From NCBI GenBank assembly GCA_964511435.1, contig CAZEFH010000003.1, forward strand, positions 21,358-85,357: a DNA stretch of 64,000 nucleotides, given 5' to 3'. This stretch comes from JBGSPL01 sp964511435 (GTDB taxonomy: Bacteria; Patescibacteriota; CPR2; UBA1875; CAIMLA01). Under the pieces are notes generated by a model, which was given only the letters and a program-made list of their open reading frames with translations, was not told the origin of the DNA and searched no databases. The position numbers and the translations under genes are program-made. This document shows positions 6,281-14,412 of the stretch, piece by piece (position 1 is the first letter of the stretch; each line of letters starts with the position of its first letter).

Positions 6281-8101
6281 ATGAATATCCGTAACATTGC
6301 TATCATCGCGCACGTTGACCATGGGAAAACTACCCTCGTCGATGGCTTTCTGAAACAGACCAAGGTCTTTCGTGAGAACGAGGCCGCCTTTTCGGCTTCA
6401 CTGATTATGGACTCAGGGGATCAGGAGCATGAACGTGGCATCACTATTACCGCCAAGAATACCGCGGTAATGTGGAACGACGTGAAGATTAATATCGTCG
6501 ATACCCCAGGTCATGCCGATTTTGGTGGCGAGGTAGAACGTACGCTAAATATGGCTGACGGTGCCATTCTCGTCGTCGATGCCCAAGAGGGACCGATGCC
6601 ACAGACCAAATTCGTCCTACGTAAGGCGCTAGAACTCGGTCTAAAGATGATTGTCGTCATTAATAAGATTGATAAGCGTGACGCTCGCATCGGCTATGTT
6701 ATAGACAAGATTCACGACCTATTCCTAGATCTTGCTACTGACATGGACCAGCTAGAGTTCCCGATTTACTATGCCATTGCCAAGGAAGGTAAATCTTGGG
6801 ATGAGATGCCACATGACTTTAGCGAAAAGGCTGACCTCTCACCGATTTTTGAGGCAATTGTGAAGTATGTTCCAGCTCCGGAAACTGACAAAAACAAACC
6901 TTTTCAAATGCTAGTTACTACTCTTGAGCGCGATAGCTATCAGGGTAAGTATGCCATTGGACGTATCAGCCATGGTTTTGCTAAACCTGGTATGACTCTC
7001 ACGCTGATTAACCGTGAAGGAAATCAGGAAAGTGCGAGAATTGAAAAAGTATTTGTTTCACAGGGACTCAAGAAAGTGGAAGTTAGTACCGCTGAACCAG
7101 GTGACATCGTCGCGCTGACCGGTATAAAGAATGCTTCTATTGGCGACACACTAGCCGATCCGGCTGCACCAGAAGCACTCCCAACTATTGAAATCGAAGA
7201 ACCAACCCTCAAGATGAGCATTGCTGTAAATACCTCGCCTTTTGCTGGCAAGGAAGGCAAGTTTGTTACTAGCCGTCAAATACTGGACCGCATCAACCGT
7301 GAACTTGAGACTAACGTTTCACTCAAGATGGAGCAGGGAAATGATGCTGACTTTATCCTTTCTGGTCGTGGCGAACTCCATCTCTCAGTATTTATCGAAA
7401 CCCTTCGTCGTGAAGGCTTCGAACTTCAGGTGGGGAAACCCCAGGTAATTATCAAGGAAGTTGACGGCGTAAAGATGGAGCCGCTTGAAGAGCTTACGGT
7501 TGACGTTGCGACAGAGTATGTTGGTGGCGTTACTGGTGAAGTTGGTCGTCGCAAGGGTAATCTGATTCAGCAGATTGAAAATTCAGACGGCACAACTCGC
7601 CTAATTTTCGAAATTTCTACTCGTGGGACTCTAGGACTTAGGAATCAGCTGCTGACTCTCTCTCGTGGGACTGCCGTAATGAACTCGCTATTCCTTCGCT
7701 TTGAGCCATATACAGGGGCAATTCCACGACTTCGTAATGGAGTGCTAATCGCATCTGACGCTGGTAAGGCCGTGACTTATGGATTAAATATCGCCCAGGG
7801 TAGAGGGGTGGTCTTTGTCGCTCCTCAGACTCAGGTATATGCTGGGATGATCGTTGGTCTCAACTCGCGTGATGAGGATATAGATATCAATGTCTGTAAA
7901 GAGAAGAAGCTAACAAATACTCGTGCTTCTGGATCTGACGATACTCTTCAGCTTACTCCTCCGACGATATTTAGTCTTGAGCAGTCACTTGACTTTTTGG
8001 AAGACGACGAGTTGCTCGAAGTAACACCAGTGAGCTTGCGTCTAAGAAAGAAGTATCTCGATCCGAACATTCGCAATCGGATGCGTAAACAAACCAAATA
8101 A
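6281..8101 (+). CDS. typA: Translational GTPase TypA/BipA
   Basis: A 606-residue ribosome-associated GTPase, the usual family length, involved in ribosome assembly and stress adaptation. G-domain motifs are clear: AHVDHGKTTL (P-loop, residues ~9-18), DTPGHADFGGE (G3) and INKIDK (G4). EF-G-like domains III and V and the TypA-specific C-terminal region (NTRASGSDD, FLEDDELLEVTP) follow. The ATG at 6281 is chosen because GGAG sits six bases upstream. A possible attenuator hairpin lies directly before the ribosome site, suggesting that read-through into typA is controlled. Terminator downstream. Confidence 0.97.
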   Translation: MNIRNIAIIAHVDHGKTTLVDGFLKQTKVFRENEAAFSASLIMDSGDQEHERGITITAKNTAVMWNDVKINIVDTPGHADFGGEVERTLNMADGAILVVDAQEGPMPQTKFVLRKALELGLKMIVVINKIDKRDARIGYVIDKIHDLFLDLATDMDQLEFPIYYAIAKEGKSWDEMPHDFSEKADLSPIFEAIVKYVPAPETDKNKPFQMLVTTLERDSYQGKYAIGRISHGFAKPGMTLTLINREGNQESARIEKVFVSQGLKKVEVSTAEPGDIVALTGIKNASIGDTLADPAAPEALPTIEIEEPTLKMSIAVNTSPFAGKEGKFVTSRQILDRINRELETNVSLKMEQGNDADFILSGRGELHLSVFIETLRREGFELQVGKPQVIIKEVDGVKMEPLEELTVDVATEYVGGVTGEVGRRKGNLIQQIENSDGTTRLIFEISTRGTLGLRNQLLTLSRGTAVMNSLFLRFEPYTGAIPRLRNGVLIASDAGKAVTYGLNIAQGRGVVFVAPQTQVYAGMIVGLNSRDEDIDINVCKEKKLTNTRASGSDDTLQLTPPTIFSLEQSLDFLEDDELLEVTPVSLRLRKKYLDPNIRNRMRKQTK

Positions 8102-8105
8102 TTCT

Positions 8106-8131
8106 AAAATCCGGCATGCGCCGGATTTTTT
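8106..8131 (+). terminator. typA terminator
   Basis: AAAATCCGGC (8106-8115), loop ATGC, GCCGGAT (8120-8126) and a T-run. A classic intrinsic terminator. Confidence 0.85.
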
Positions 8132-8132
8132 A

Positions 8133-8161
8133 TTGCCAAAACAGTGGTTTCGCGATACAAT
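8133..8161 (+). promoter_or_regulatory. Promoter of second orphan gene pair
   Basis: TTGCCA (8133-8138), 17 bases, TACAAT (8156-8161), directly after the typA terminator. Confidence 0.6.
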
Positions 8162-8217
8162 GACCGGGCCAAGAGGAATATGTGTGGCGATAGCCACCCG
8201 TCTGAAGGAGTACTAAG

Positions 8218-8496
8218 ATGCCAGTTTCGGTGATAGCCCCAGACGGTACGAGTGTCTGGCAGATGAACCTCGCGTACGTTGCCATCGACCCCGACAAGAA
8301 CGAGGCAGCCATCAGACTGCTAAACCAGCAGTACGTCGAAATCAACCCCGACAAACAGGTGGAGCTCGTCTGGGTCGATAGCGAGATTCAGATCTGGCCC
8401 TATCCGGAGGGAGCAAGTAAACAGCTCCCGATGGTGACCGACCGGGTCTTGATCGACGGCGACGGTACCTGGGGAATCTATCCCGAGAGAATCTAG
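8218..8496 (+). CDS. Orphan hypothetical protein, GC-rich cassette (first of pair)
   Basis: Unrecognised, 92 residues, acidic, beta-rich in appearance. It contains two similar blocks, AIDPDKNEAAIRLLNQ and EINPDKQVELVWVD, which may be a short internal repeat around an (I/N)DPDK-type turn. AAGGAG lies eight bases before the ATG. No signal peptide or membrane segment. The stop codon is part of the AGGAGG ribosome site of the next gene, so the two are translationally coupled. GC-rich against typA. Confidence 0.65.
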   Translation: MPVSVIAPDGTSVWQMNLAYVAIDPDKNEAAIRLLNQQYVEINPDKQVELVWVDSEIQIWPYPEGASKQLPMVTDRVLIDGDGTWGIYPERI

Positions 8497-8508
8497 GAGG
8501 TGGCAGGT

Positions 8509-8799
8509 ATGGTCAAGTTCTGCAAGAACGAGGGTAGCGGTGTTCGTGGCCGAGTGGTCACCATCCTTAGGGATGAGGGTATGATGCGGGTTCTGACAGA
8601 GGGAGACACCATCTCTCTCCAGTTCTCGAAGTGCCTCATACCGGTCGAATTCCATGACGGCATCGTCTGCTACGATGAGCCTGGCTGCTCAGATGGCGTG
8701 GAGCCGAACTCTCCTGTCATGGTTTTCCCTGATGGTCACTGGGTGACTCAGGAAGCTCTTGACCACGCTCCGAAAGTCGACACCCGCGTCGACACTTAG
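8509..8799 (+). CDS. Orphan hypothetical protein, GC-rich cassette (second of pair)
   Basis: Unrecognised, 96 residues from the ATG at 8509, preceded by AGGAGGT at good spacing. The N-terminal half looks like a small beta-barrel (GSGVRGRVVTILRDEG, then MRVLTEGDTISLQF). Three cysteines occur (residues ~5, 42 and 54-60) without a metal-site pattern. The C-terminus is hydrophilic. It shares a transcript with 8218-8496 and ends in a nested hairpin. Function unknown. Confidence 0.65.
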   Translation: MVKFCKNEGSGVRGRVVTILRDEGMMRVLTEGDTISLQFSKCLIPVEFHDGIVCYDEPGCSDGVEPNSPVMVFPDGHWVTQEALDHAPKVDTRVDT

Positions 8800-8850
8800 G
8801 CCGACCCCGGAGAGAGCGGAAGGATCCGCCCCTCGGGGTCGGCCTTCTGC
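8799..8850 (+). terminator. Nested-stem terminator of second orphan pair
   Basis: The outer stem GGCCGACCCCG (8799-8809) / CGGGGTCGGCC (8834-8844) encloses an inner GCGGA/TCCGC (8816-8829). It is followed by TTCTGCTTTT. Confidence 0.7.
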
Positions 8851-8887
8851 TTTTCAAGAACGAAGTTTGGAGTATAATTATCTAGTT

Positions 8888-9901
8888 ATGAAACGATTTG
8901 TGATTTCTATAGTTATAGCGGCTCTGTTTGTATATTTCTTGTCAAAGAATTTTGACATTGTTACCGGAACATTTTCGGTAATTTCACATGTGTCACCGCT
9001 ATTTTTGGTAACAGCGGTGCTAATTTCTGTAGTGTCATATTATCTTATCAGTCGAGCGAGTCGTTCCGTATTTGCAATAATGGGAATGGATAAATCACTC
9101 ACAGAAATGTTCAAGCTTCAGTTCGCTTCATCAGCAATTAATATAATCGTACCGACTGGTGGTGCCTCAATAATGTATCTCTACTCTGAAGAAGCCAAGA
9201 AGCATGATGAGCCTGTTGCGGCGGCGGCTGCGGCTTATATGGTCTGGATTCTGGCGACTTATACTTCTCTTTCAATCCTCCTTGCGATTGCTATGACATA
9301 TCTTTTGTTGACAGGACACCTTACTGCATTTATTTACATTCCAGCGGCGATTCTCTTCTTTGCACTAATCATAATTCTTCTAGGAATGAGGCTTTCGTCT
9401 AAACAGACTACACTCCTTCGAAAAATATTTGCTTTTATTATTCGACTCATAAATCGCATCCTTAGTTTGTTCCACAAGATAACACTACGGGAAGAGTTAG
9501 CTGATGAGCTTATTCTGGAGGTTCAGGATGCGCGCGGTAAAATTCGCTCAAATCCGCGGGCTTTCTGGACGGCGATACTAGAAATACTTGGATCTCATCT
9601 TTTCTACCTTATCGCAGCGGAAGTAATATTTCTTTCCTTCGGCTTTCATCCGCTTTATCGAGTACTTCTTGCTGGTTATGCGGCCGGAGCCCTATTCACA
9701 ATTGTGTCTCCAACACCGAATGGAATTGGTTTTGCCGAGGTAGGGATGGCAGCCGTTTACACAACCCTCGGAGTAGATGTTCACTTAGCTGGTGTAGTGG
9801 CAGTTATCTCTAGAATGCTGACTTTCTGGATTCCGATGCTGATTGGGTTCCTAGTCCTTCAACGAGATAACATCAAAAAGCTTTCTCTAAAGACAAAATA
9901 G
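8888..9901 (+). CDS. Flippase-like / lysylphosphatidylglycerol synthase TM-region family protein (UPF0104)
   Basis: A 337-residue polytopic membrane protein with about eight hydrophobic segments, starting MKRFVISIVIAALFVYF. It resembles the AglD/MprF membrane-domain family: the conserved block after the second segment (SRASRSVFAIMG, then LQFASSAINIIVPTGGAS) and the near-C-terminal PTPNGIGFAEVGM block are typical. Family members are linked to lipid or lipid-linked sugar translocation; the substrate cannot be read here. TATAAT (8873-8878) lies nine bases before the ATG and there is no ribosome site, so the leader is very short or absent. Confidence 0.8.
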   Translation: MKRFVISIVIAALFVYFLSKNFDIVTGTFSVISHVSPLFLVTAVLISVVSYYLISRASRSVFAIMGMDKSLTEMFKLQFASSAINIIVPTGGASIMYLYSEEAKKHDEPVAAAAAAYMVWILATYTSLSILLAIAMTYLLLTGHLTAFIYIPAAILFFALIIILLGMRLSSKQTTLLRKIFAFIIRLINRILSLFHKITLREELADELILEVQDARGKIRSNPRAFWTAILEILGSHLFYLIAAEVIFLSFGFHPLYRVLLAGYAAGALFTIVSPTPNGIGFAEVGMAAVYTTLGVDVHLAGVVAVISRMLTFWIPMLIGFLVLQRDNIKKLSLKTK

Positions 9902-9944
9902 ACCTTGAAAGGTGTATAATATAACTATAAATAAGGGGGTAAGT

Positions 9945-10469
9945 ATGGCAACAGAAACACATCCTATCATTAAAGATCTCATGACTCATGTACTGCAAGT
10001 GCTCTATATGCTCTTTCTGGGCATTGTAATTGCGGCATTTGTTGGCCTAGGAGTAGACACTTTCTACACCTCGCCAAAGGCACCTGAGTATCCTCAAATT
10101 CTTCAGGACCAGCAATACAAGTCGGTTCCTACGGACCAAACTGCTGAAGAGAAGGCGGCTCAAAAGACTTATGATGAATCTCAGAAAAAATATTCTGAAG
10201 AGATGAAAGTCCATAGTCGTAACGTCTCTATTGTCGTGATGATTTTCGCAGTTGTCGCACTGGCTCTCAGCTTGACCGTGCTAGTAAAATGGGAGATTAT
10301 CGCAAACGGATTTCTACTGGGCGGAGTATTTACGATGGCTTACAGTATCATTCTCGGCATGACCACAGAGGACGTGAAGTTTCGCTTCCTCGTGATTTCG
10401 CTGGCGGCGCTAGTAACACTAGGTCTTGGATACGTGAAGTTTATCCATAAGCTGGAGAAAGCCCAATAG
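9945..10469 (+). CDS. Four-helix membrane protein, unknown
   Basis: A 174-residue protein with a hydrophobic segment at residues ~18-40, a hydrophilic charged loop (~45-95, rich in Lys, Glu and Gln) and three further hydrophobic segments to the C-terminus. I do not recognise a named family. GGGGG (a strong ribosome site) lies before the ATG at 9945, and a TATAAT box at 9915-9920 gives it its own promoter after the flippase-like gene. The hydrophilic loop would face outward or inward as one domain between helices 1 and 2. Confidence 0.75.
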   Translation: MATETHPIIKDLMTHVLQVLYMLFLGIVIAAFVGLGVDTFYTSPKAPEYPQILQDQQYKSVPTDQTAEEKAAQKTYDESQKKYSEEMKVHSRNVSIVVMIFAVVALALSLTVLVKWEIIANGFLLGGVFTMAYSIILGMTTEDVKFRFLVISLAALVTLGLGYVKFIHKLEKAQ

Positions 10470-10630
10470 TTATTGACGTCGAGCTTACTCTGAATAGATT
10501 TGGTTTCGGCAAAATTGCGGAGAATAAGTTTCAGCTGGGGCCACTGCGATTTTCGAAGTGGAATATTGCTGGAAAACATTCGATTTCGTTTGAAGTGAAC
10601 TGGATTAACAAAGAGAAATTCAAGAAATGA
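10466..10630 (+). CDS. Possible small gene lacking a normal start codon, coupled to peptidase E
   Basis: Between the membrane protein and the S51 peptidase, a 59-codon open frame encodes a protein-like sequence (VIDVELTLNRFGFG ... EVNWINKEKFKK) whose TGA overlaps the next ATG as ATGA, the usual coupling signature in this genome. No ATG, GTG or TTG exists near its beginning. An ATA at 10466 lies nine bases after GGAG, and an ATT follows at 10472. It could be a rare non-AUG start, a frameshifted tail of the upstream gene, or a 5'-truncated remnant. The family is not recognised. Confidence 0.35.
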   Translation: MVIDVELTLNRFGFGKIAENKFQLGPLRFSKWNIAGKHSISFEVNWINKEKFKK

Positions 10631-11280
10631 AATTTTTATTAACATCAGCGGGTATAACTAATAAGAGTATTGAAACTGCCTTCTTTGATCTGCTCGGGAA
10701 GGAAGCCGCGGAAACAAAGGTGGTTTTTATACCGACAGCTGCGAACGTGGAGACCGGAGATAAACACTGGCTAATAAAGGACTTGGCAGATCAGGAAAGT
10801 CGTGGCTTTGCTGAGTTTGATGTAGTGGATATAGCAGCCGTCCCTAGAGACATATGGGAGCCACGTCTACGAGAGGCAAATGTTCTCGTTTTTGGTGGCG
10901 GTAATACATTTTATCTCATTAACTGGATAATAAAGTCTGGTTTGGGAGATATCTTGCCACAGATATTGGAAGACAAGTTGTGGGTAGGAATAAGCGCTGG
11001 TAGTATGGTCACTGGCTTAAGTCTAGCAACTACGAGTGATCGTATTTTTGCGGAAAACAAGGGAGAATTTACTAGTAATGACGGTTTAAAGTTTGTACCC
11101 TTTAGCCTGAAGCCTCACTACCTTTCTGATTCTTTTCCAGGAAATAATGATGAAAACTTGCTTGTTACCGCAGCTGAGCTTGGAACAAAGCTGTATGCGA
11201 TTGATGATGATACAGCTATCAAGGTTGATGGGGAAAATATTGAAGTTGTTTCCGAAGGTAAGTGGAGGGAGTTTAACTAG
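10627..11280 (+). CDS. Peptidase S51 family protein (dipeptidase E-like)
   Basis: A 217-residue cytoplasmic serine peptidase of the S51/PepE fold. The nucleophile is Ser123 in GISAGSM. FGGGNTFYL (89-97) is the conserved glycine-rich turn, and a His (KPHYL) lies later. Classical PepE cleaves Asp-Xaa dipeptides; other members are cyanophycinases or of unknown specificity, so the substrate is uncertain. It begins a closely spaced run with an alpha/beta hydrolase, a Nudix enzyme, a second S51 protein and an AlkD-like protein. Confidence 0.82.
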   Translation: MKFLLTSAGITNKSIETAFFDLLGKEAAETKVVFIPTAANVETGDKHWLIKDLADQESRGFAEFDVVDIAAVPRDIWEPRLREANVLVFGGGNTFYLINWIIKSGLGDILPQILEDKLWVGISAGSMVTGLSLATTSDRIFAENKGEFTSNDGLKFVPFSLKPHYLSDSFPGNNDENLLVTAAELGTKLYAIDDDTAIKVDGENIEVVSEGKWREFN

Positions 11281-11820
11281 ATGAAAAAAGTTATATTCAT
11301 CCATGGCTGGGAAAGTGGACCAAGCGAACACTGGTATCAGGACGAAAAAACAGTATTAGAGACGAGAGGCTACGAGGTTTATATTCCTGAAATGCCTGGC
11401 GGCTCTTTTGTCAAGGAAGGTGAATGGGTAGAAACTCTCGTTAAACTAGAGCCAGATTCTGAAACTATCCTCATCGGTCACTCTTTGGGCGCACCGACCA
11501 TTCTACGTTATTTGGAATTAGCCGATGTCAAAGTTGATAAAGTTTTCTTAATTGCTGGATTTGCCAGCTCACTTCACCTAGACTATCCAAATGCAGAGTA
11601 TCCAGATGCCTTTGTAAATCATTCGTTTGACTGGGAAAAGATTCGACAAGGGGCGGGTGAATTTATTGTTCTGAATCAAGACCATGACCCATGGGTACCA
11701 TTCGAAAAAGGCGAAGAACTGGCTGAAAATTTGCACGGTAAACTAGTGAAAGTGGCCGGCGATAATCACTTTGATAAGATGGATTTAGATTTGATAAATA
11801 GAGAGATACAATGTCGTTAA
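11281..11820 (+). CDS. RBBP9/YdeN-type alpha/beta hydrolase
   Basis: A 179-residue small serine hydrolase. The nucleophile elbow GHSLG carries Ser68, the acid is probably Asp136 in DHDPWVP, and the base is His163 in GDNHF. The N-terminal FIHGWESGP is the oxyanion-hole strand. The length and the DHDPWVP block match the RBBP9/YdeN family, whose physiological substrate in bacteria is generally unknown. It starts directly after the S51 peptidase stop and overlaps the Nudix gene by ten bases, so the three are translationally coupled. Confidence 0.85.
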   Translation: MKKVIFIHGWESGPSEHWYQDEKTVLETRGYEVYIPEMPGGSFVKEGEWVETLVKLEPDSETILIGHSLGAPTILRYLELADVKVDKVFLIAGFASSLHLDYPNAEYPDAFVNHSFDWEKIRQGAGEFIVLNQDHDPWVPFEKGEELAENLHGKLVKVAGDNHFDKMDLDLINREIQCR

Positions 11821-12359
11821 TAGATGTACTAAATGAAGACGGGACGAAAACTGGCAAGGAATTATCAAAAGACGAAATACATAAAGGTGGTTTCTGGCAC
11901 CGTGCCGCTCATTGTTGGATATATAATTCAAAAGGAGAAATGCTATTTCAGCTAAGGGCAAAGGATAAGGATAGTTACCCTGGTCTCTTAGATATCTCTG
12001 CGGCTGGTCATGTAGATGCAGGCGAAAGCCCCGAAGACTCAATGATTCGTGAAATAAAAGAAGAAATCGGATTGGACGTAAATATTAACGAGTTAATAAC
12101 ACTGGGAGAGAGAAGGGTTTCGAAATATATCCCTGAAATACAATGGCAGAATAATGAGATTAATTCGGTATTTCTGTATAAATATGACGGTGATATAAGT
12201 AAATTGGAATTCCCAGACAGAGAAGTTGAGAGCCTAGAATGGGTTTCAATCAATCAACTAAAGTCAGATCTTTTGGATACTGAAGAGGCAAAAAGATATG
12301 TTGATCACGGTGATTATTACAAATTTGTTATTCATGAAGTTGAACAAAGACTTAAATAG
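11811..12359 (+). CDS. Nudix hydrolase, isopentenyl-diphosphate isomerase-like subgroup
   Basis: A 182-residue Nudix protein. The Nudix box runs from Gly66 (GHVDAGE ... REIKEEIGL, ending near residue 88) with Glu72, Arg80, Glu81, Glu84 and Glu85 in place. The N-terminal VLNEDGTKTGKELSK and the FWHRAAHCW block are typical of the IDI/YfcD-like subgroup, which hydrolyses nucleoside-diphosphate compounds more often than it isomerises IPP. The substrate is not determinable here. It overlaps the preceding hydrolase gene. Confidence 0.85.
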   Translation: MSLIDVLNEDGTKTGKELSKDEIHKGGFWHRAAHCWIYNSKGEMLFQLRAKDKDSYPGLLDISAAGHVDAGESPEDSMIREIKEEIGLDVNINELITLGERRVSKYIPEIQWQNNEINSVFLYKYDGDISKLEFPDREVESLEWVSINQLKSDLLDTEEAKRYVDHGDYYKFVIHEVEQRLK

Positions 12360-12368
12360 AGCAATAAG

Positions 12369-12980
12369 ATGAATAAAAAAGTTATCCTTACCTCTCACTA
12401 TTCGCAGTCGATAGATTGGGTGGTTAATTATTTAAAGAATAATAATGTAAAAAAGATTGTGTGTATTTTGGATGCTAAAACCCCAAGATACAAAGAAAAC
12501 CCGGGATATAACCTTAAGGCTTATTCAGCATTAAGGGATTACAAAGAATTTGAGGTTGTTGGGGTTTTTCTAGAGGAGCTTGGAGATGTTAAAAAATCTT
12601 TAAGTGGTTACGACGCAATTTTTGTAATTGGGGGCAACTCATTTTATCTATTGAATGCAATTCGTGAAAGTGGCGCGGATGAGGTAATCCGTGAAATGGT
12701 TAATAGCGGCACAATATATATTGGAGAAAGTGCTGGTAGCTATGTAGCCTGTCCGACTATTGAGATGGCTCATTGGAAGCATCAAGACGCAGATATCGTA
12801 GGGCTGAATAATCTCGGGGCATTAAATTTGGTACCATATTTAGTAACAGTTCATTTCAAGAACGAGTTCAAAGAAGTGATAGATGCTGCCATTAAAAAGA
12901 CTTGCTATGACGTAAAAATTCTTACTGATTATCAGTTAATTTTACGTGAGGGCAACAAGGATACTTTGATTAATCTATGA
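12369..12980 (+). CDS. Peptidase S51 family protein, second copy
   Basis: A 203-residue divergent paralogue of the protein at 10627. It carries the glycine-rich VIGGNSFYLL turn (~86-95) and nucleophile Ser121 in GESAGSY. N-terminal strands are shorter, and the catalytic His region VTVHFKNEF replaces KPHYL. Two S51 proteins within 2 kb is unusual for a small genome; this copy may have a different substrate. The stop overlaps the start of the AlkD-like gene by four bases. Confidence 0.75.
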   Translation: MNKKVILTSHYSQSIDWVVNYLKNNNVKKIVCILDAKTPRYKENPGYNLKAYSALRDYKEFEVVGVFLEELGDVKKSLSGYDAIFVIGGNSFYLLNAIRESGADEVIREMVNSGTIYIGESAGSYVACPTIEMAHWKHQDADIVGLNNLGALNLVPYLVTVHFKNEFKEVIDAAIKKTCYDVKILTDYQLILREGNKDTLINL

Positions 12981-13681
12981 CTTACACCGAACTAATGCAA
13001 AAGCTGGAGTTCCTGGCTAGTCATGATCCAAAAGACTTGGCGGGTATGGCTCGGTTCGGCATCAATGTCGATAAGGCGTGGGTGATTAGTATTCCAAAAC
13101 TGCGTAAATATGCTAAAGAAATTCGAAAATCCTTTTCTGACAAAAATAAACTACATCAGCTTGCTTTGCAGGTTTGGGATAGTGGAATCCACGAAGCCAG
13201 GATATTGGCTGGACTTTTTGACGAACCCACCCATGTTACTGAGGATCAGATGGAGAAGTGGGTGCACGATTTCGACTCCTGGGATGTGACTGACATGGTT
13301 TGCGGCAATCTCTTTGATCGTACAGAATTTGCAGAGCAAAAGGCGATTGAGTGGTCGGAGCGCGAAGAGGAATTTGTAAAAAGAGCTGGTTTTGTGCTTA
13401 TGGCAGGGCTCGCCGTACACAATAAAACCATGGATGACAAAGTCTTTGAAAACTTTCTTTTTATAATTGAGCGTGAGTCTACAGATGAGCGCAACTTTGT
13501 TCGTAAGGCAGTGAACTGGGCTCTTCGCACTATCGGCAAAGCGAGGAATAAGTATCTTTACGAAAAATCACTAGTACTTTCACGGAAATTGTACAAAAGT
13601 AAAGATAAGACTGCCCGTTGGGTTGGCTCAGACGCTACTAGAGAGCTAGAGAAGGACTACATCAAGAACTGCTTTATGTAG
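12977..13681 (+). CDS. DNA alkylation repair protein, AlkD-like HEAT-repeat family
   Basis: A 234-residue all-helical protein of the DNA alkylation repair family, in which tandem HEAT-like repeats grip damaged DNA and excise bulky or cationic alkylated bases. The signature block VHDFDSWDVTDMVCGNLF (about 96-113) contains the Trp102 and Asp106 typical of the family. It is the last gene of the run and is followed by a strong terminator. With MGMT at 21320 it gives the genome two alkylation-repair activities. Confidence 0.85.
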   Translation: MTYTELMQKLEFLASHDPKDLAGMARFGINVDKAWVISIPKLRKYAKEIRKSFSDKNKLHQLALQVWDSGIHEARILAGLFDEPTHVTEDQMEKWVHDFDSWDVTDMVCGNLFDRTEFAEQKAIEWSEREEEFVKRAGFVLMAGLAVHNKTMDDKVFENFLFIIERESTDERNFVRKAVNWALRTIGKARNKYLYEKSLVLSRKLYKSKDKTARWVGSDATRELEKDYIKNCFM

Positions 13682-13696
13682 CAGGCGGATATCAAT

Positions 13697-13733
13697 AACA
13701 TTACGACATTCGCAAGAATGTCGTAATGTTTAA
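13697..13733 (+). terminator. Terminator after the AlkD-like gene
   Basis: AACATTACGACATTC (13697-13711), GCAA loop, GAATGTCGTAATGTT (13716-13730). A perfect 15-bp stem. Confidence 0.8.
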
Positions 13734-13757
13734 TATATACATCAGTTGTCCATAAGA

Positions 13758-13790
13758 CGAAAAGAGGGAGCCACGCAGTCTCTCTTTTCG
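13758..13790 (-). terminator. Terminator of minus-strand orphan gene
   Basis: CGAAAAGAG (13758-13766) / CTCTTTTCG (13782-13790) with further pairs inside. It lies 17 bases beyond the stop of the minus-strand gene. Confidence 0.65.
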
Positions 13791-13806
13791 AGTGCATGTC
13801 TCCCTT

Positions 13807-14247
13807 CTAGATAGAGTACCAACCCCTTGTGTGAATTCGTTCCGGACCGTCTCTGTGTGCCAGAGGTTGGGCCTTGTTGGCACTACTGAACGAGGTGTTA
13901 AGCATCTTCTTGTGGGCAGCGAGCTCGTCCTCGTAGCTCTTCTTCCAGGCCTCCCTCTGCTCGACGAAATGCGGCTGATTCACGTACGCGATCAGCTCGG
14001 TACGGATCTCTTCGCTAACTAATCTCCTGAGCGAGGCCGCGACACGATAGCGCTTGCTACCATTGGTGCCCACTACCGGAGTATCATCTGGCAGCCGACA
14101 TCTACACAGCTGACGATACATCTCGTCCGGCAGATTCACCATTCCTTTGACGACAGTGCCGGCATTCTTGCCAGGGTAGACCAGGCAGAGTGCAAGTGCT
14201 AGTCGGAGCTCCTCGGTATCGAGAAACTCCAGAATGGTCGGGACCAT
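13807..14247 (-). CDS. Orphan hypothetical protein, GC-rich cassette
   Basis: Unrecognised, 146 residues. AAGGAGG lies six bases before the ATG, and a promoter stands upstream on the same strand. The protein begins with an acidic-hydrophobic helix (ILEFLDTEELRLALALCLVYPG) and has a basic, helical C-terminal half (EQREAWKKSYEDELAAHKK). Two cysteines close together (CRC, residues ~48-50) do not make a recognisable metal site. It stands alone, opposite in direction to both neighbours, with its own terminator: the same closed cassette form as the other GC-rich orphans. Confidence 0.65.
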   Translation of the reverse strand: MVPTILEFLDTEELRLALALCLVYPGKNAGTVVKGMVNLPDEMYRQLCRCRLPDDTPVVGTNGSKRYRVAASLRRLVSEEIRTELIAYVNQPHFVEQREAWKKSYEDELAAHKKMLNTSFSSANKAQPLAHRDGPERIHTRGWYSI

Positions 14248-14295
14248 TTCGAGCCTCCTTTGGCACGAAGAAATTGTTTACAGGTACGCCGGGGA

Positions 14296-14324
14296 ATTAT
14301 AACCTAAAATCACAATTATTTCAA
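14296..14324 (-). promoter_or_regulatory. Promoter of the minus-strand orphan gene
   Basis: On the minus strand TTGAAA (14324-14319), 17 bases, TATAAT (14301-14296). Confidence 0.6.
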
Positions 14325-14412
14325 TCATCATGTAGTACACTTGACGACATATTTTGATTATTGATAAGCTAAAAATAAGCTGCTCTTTGATTCTCTTAGG
14401 GAGGTGGACATG

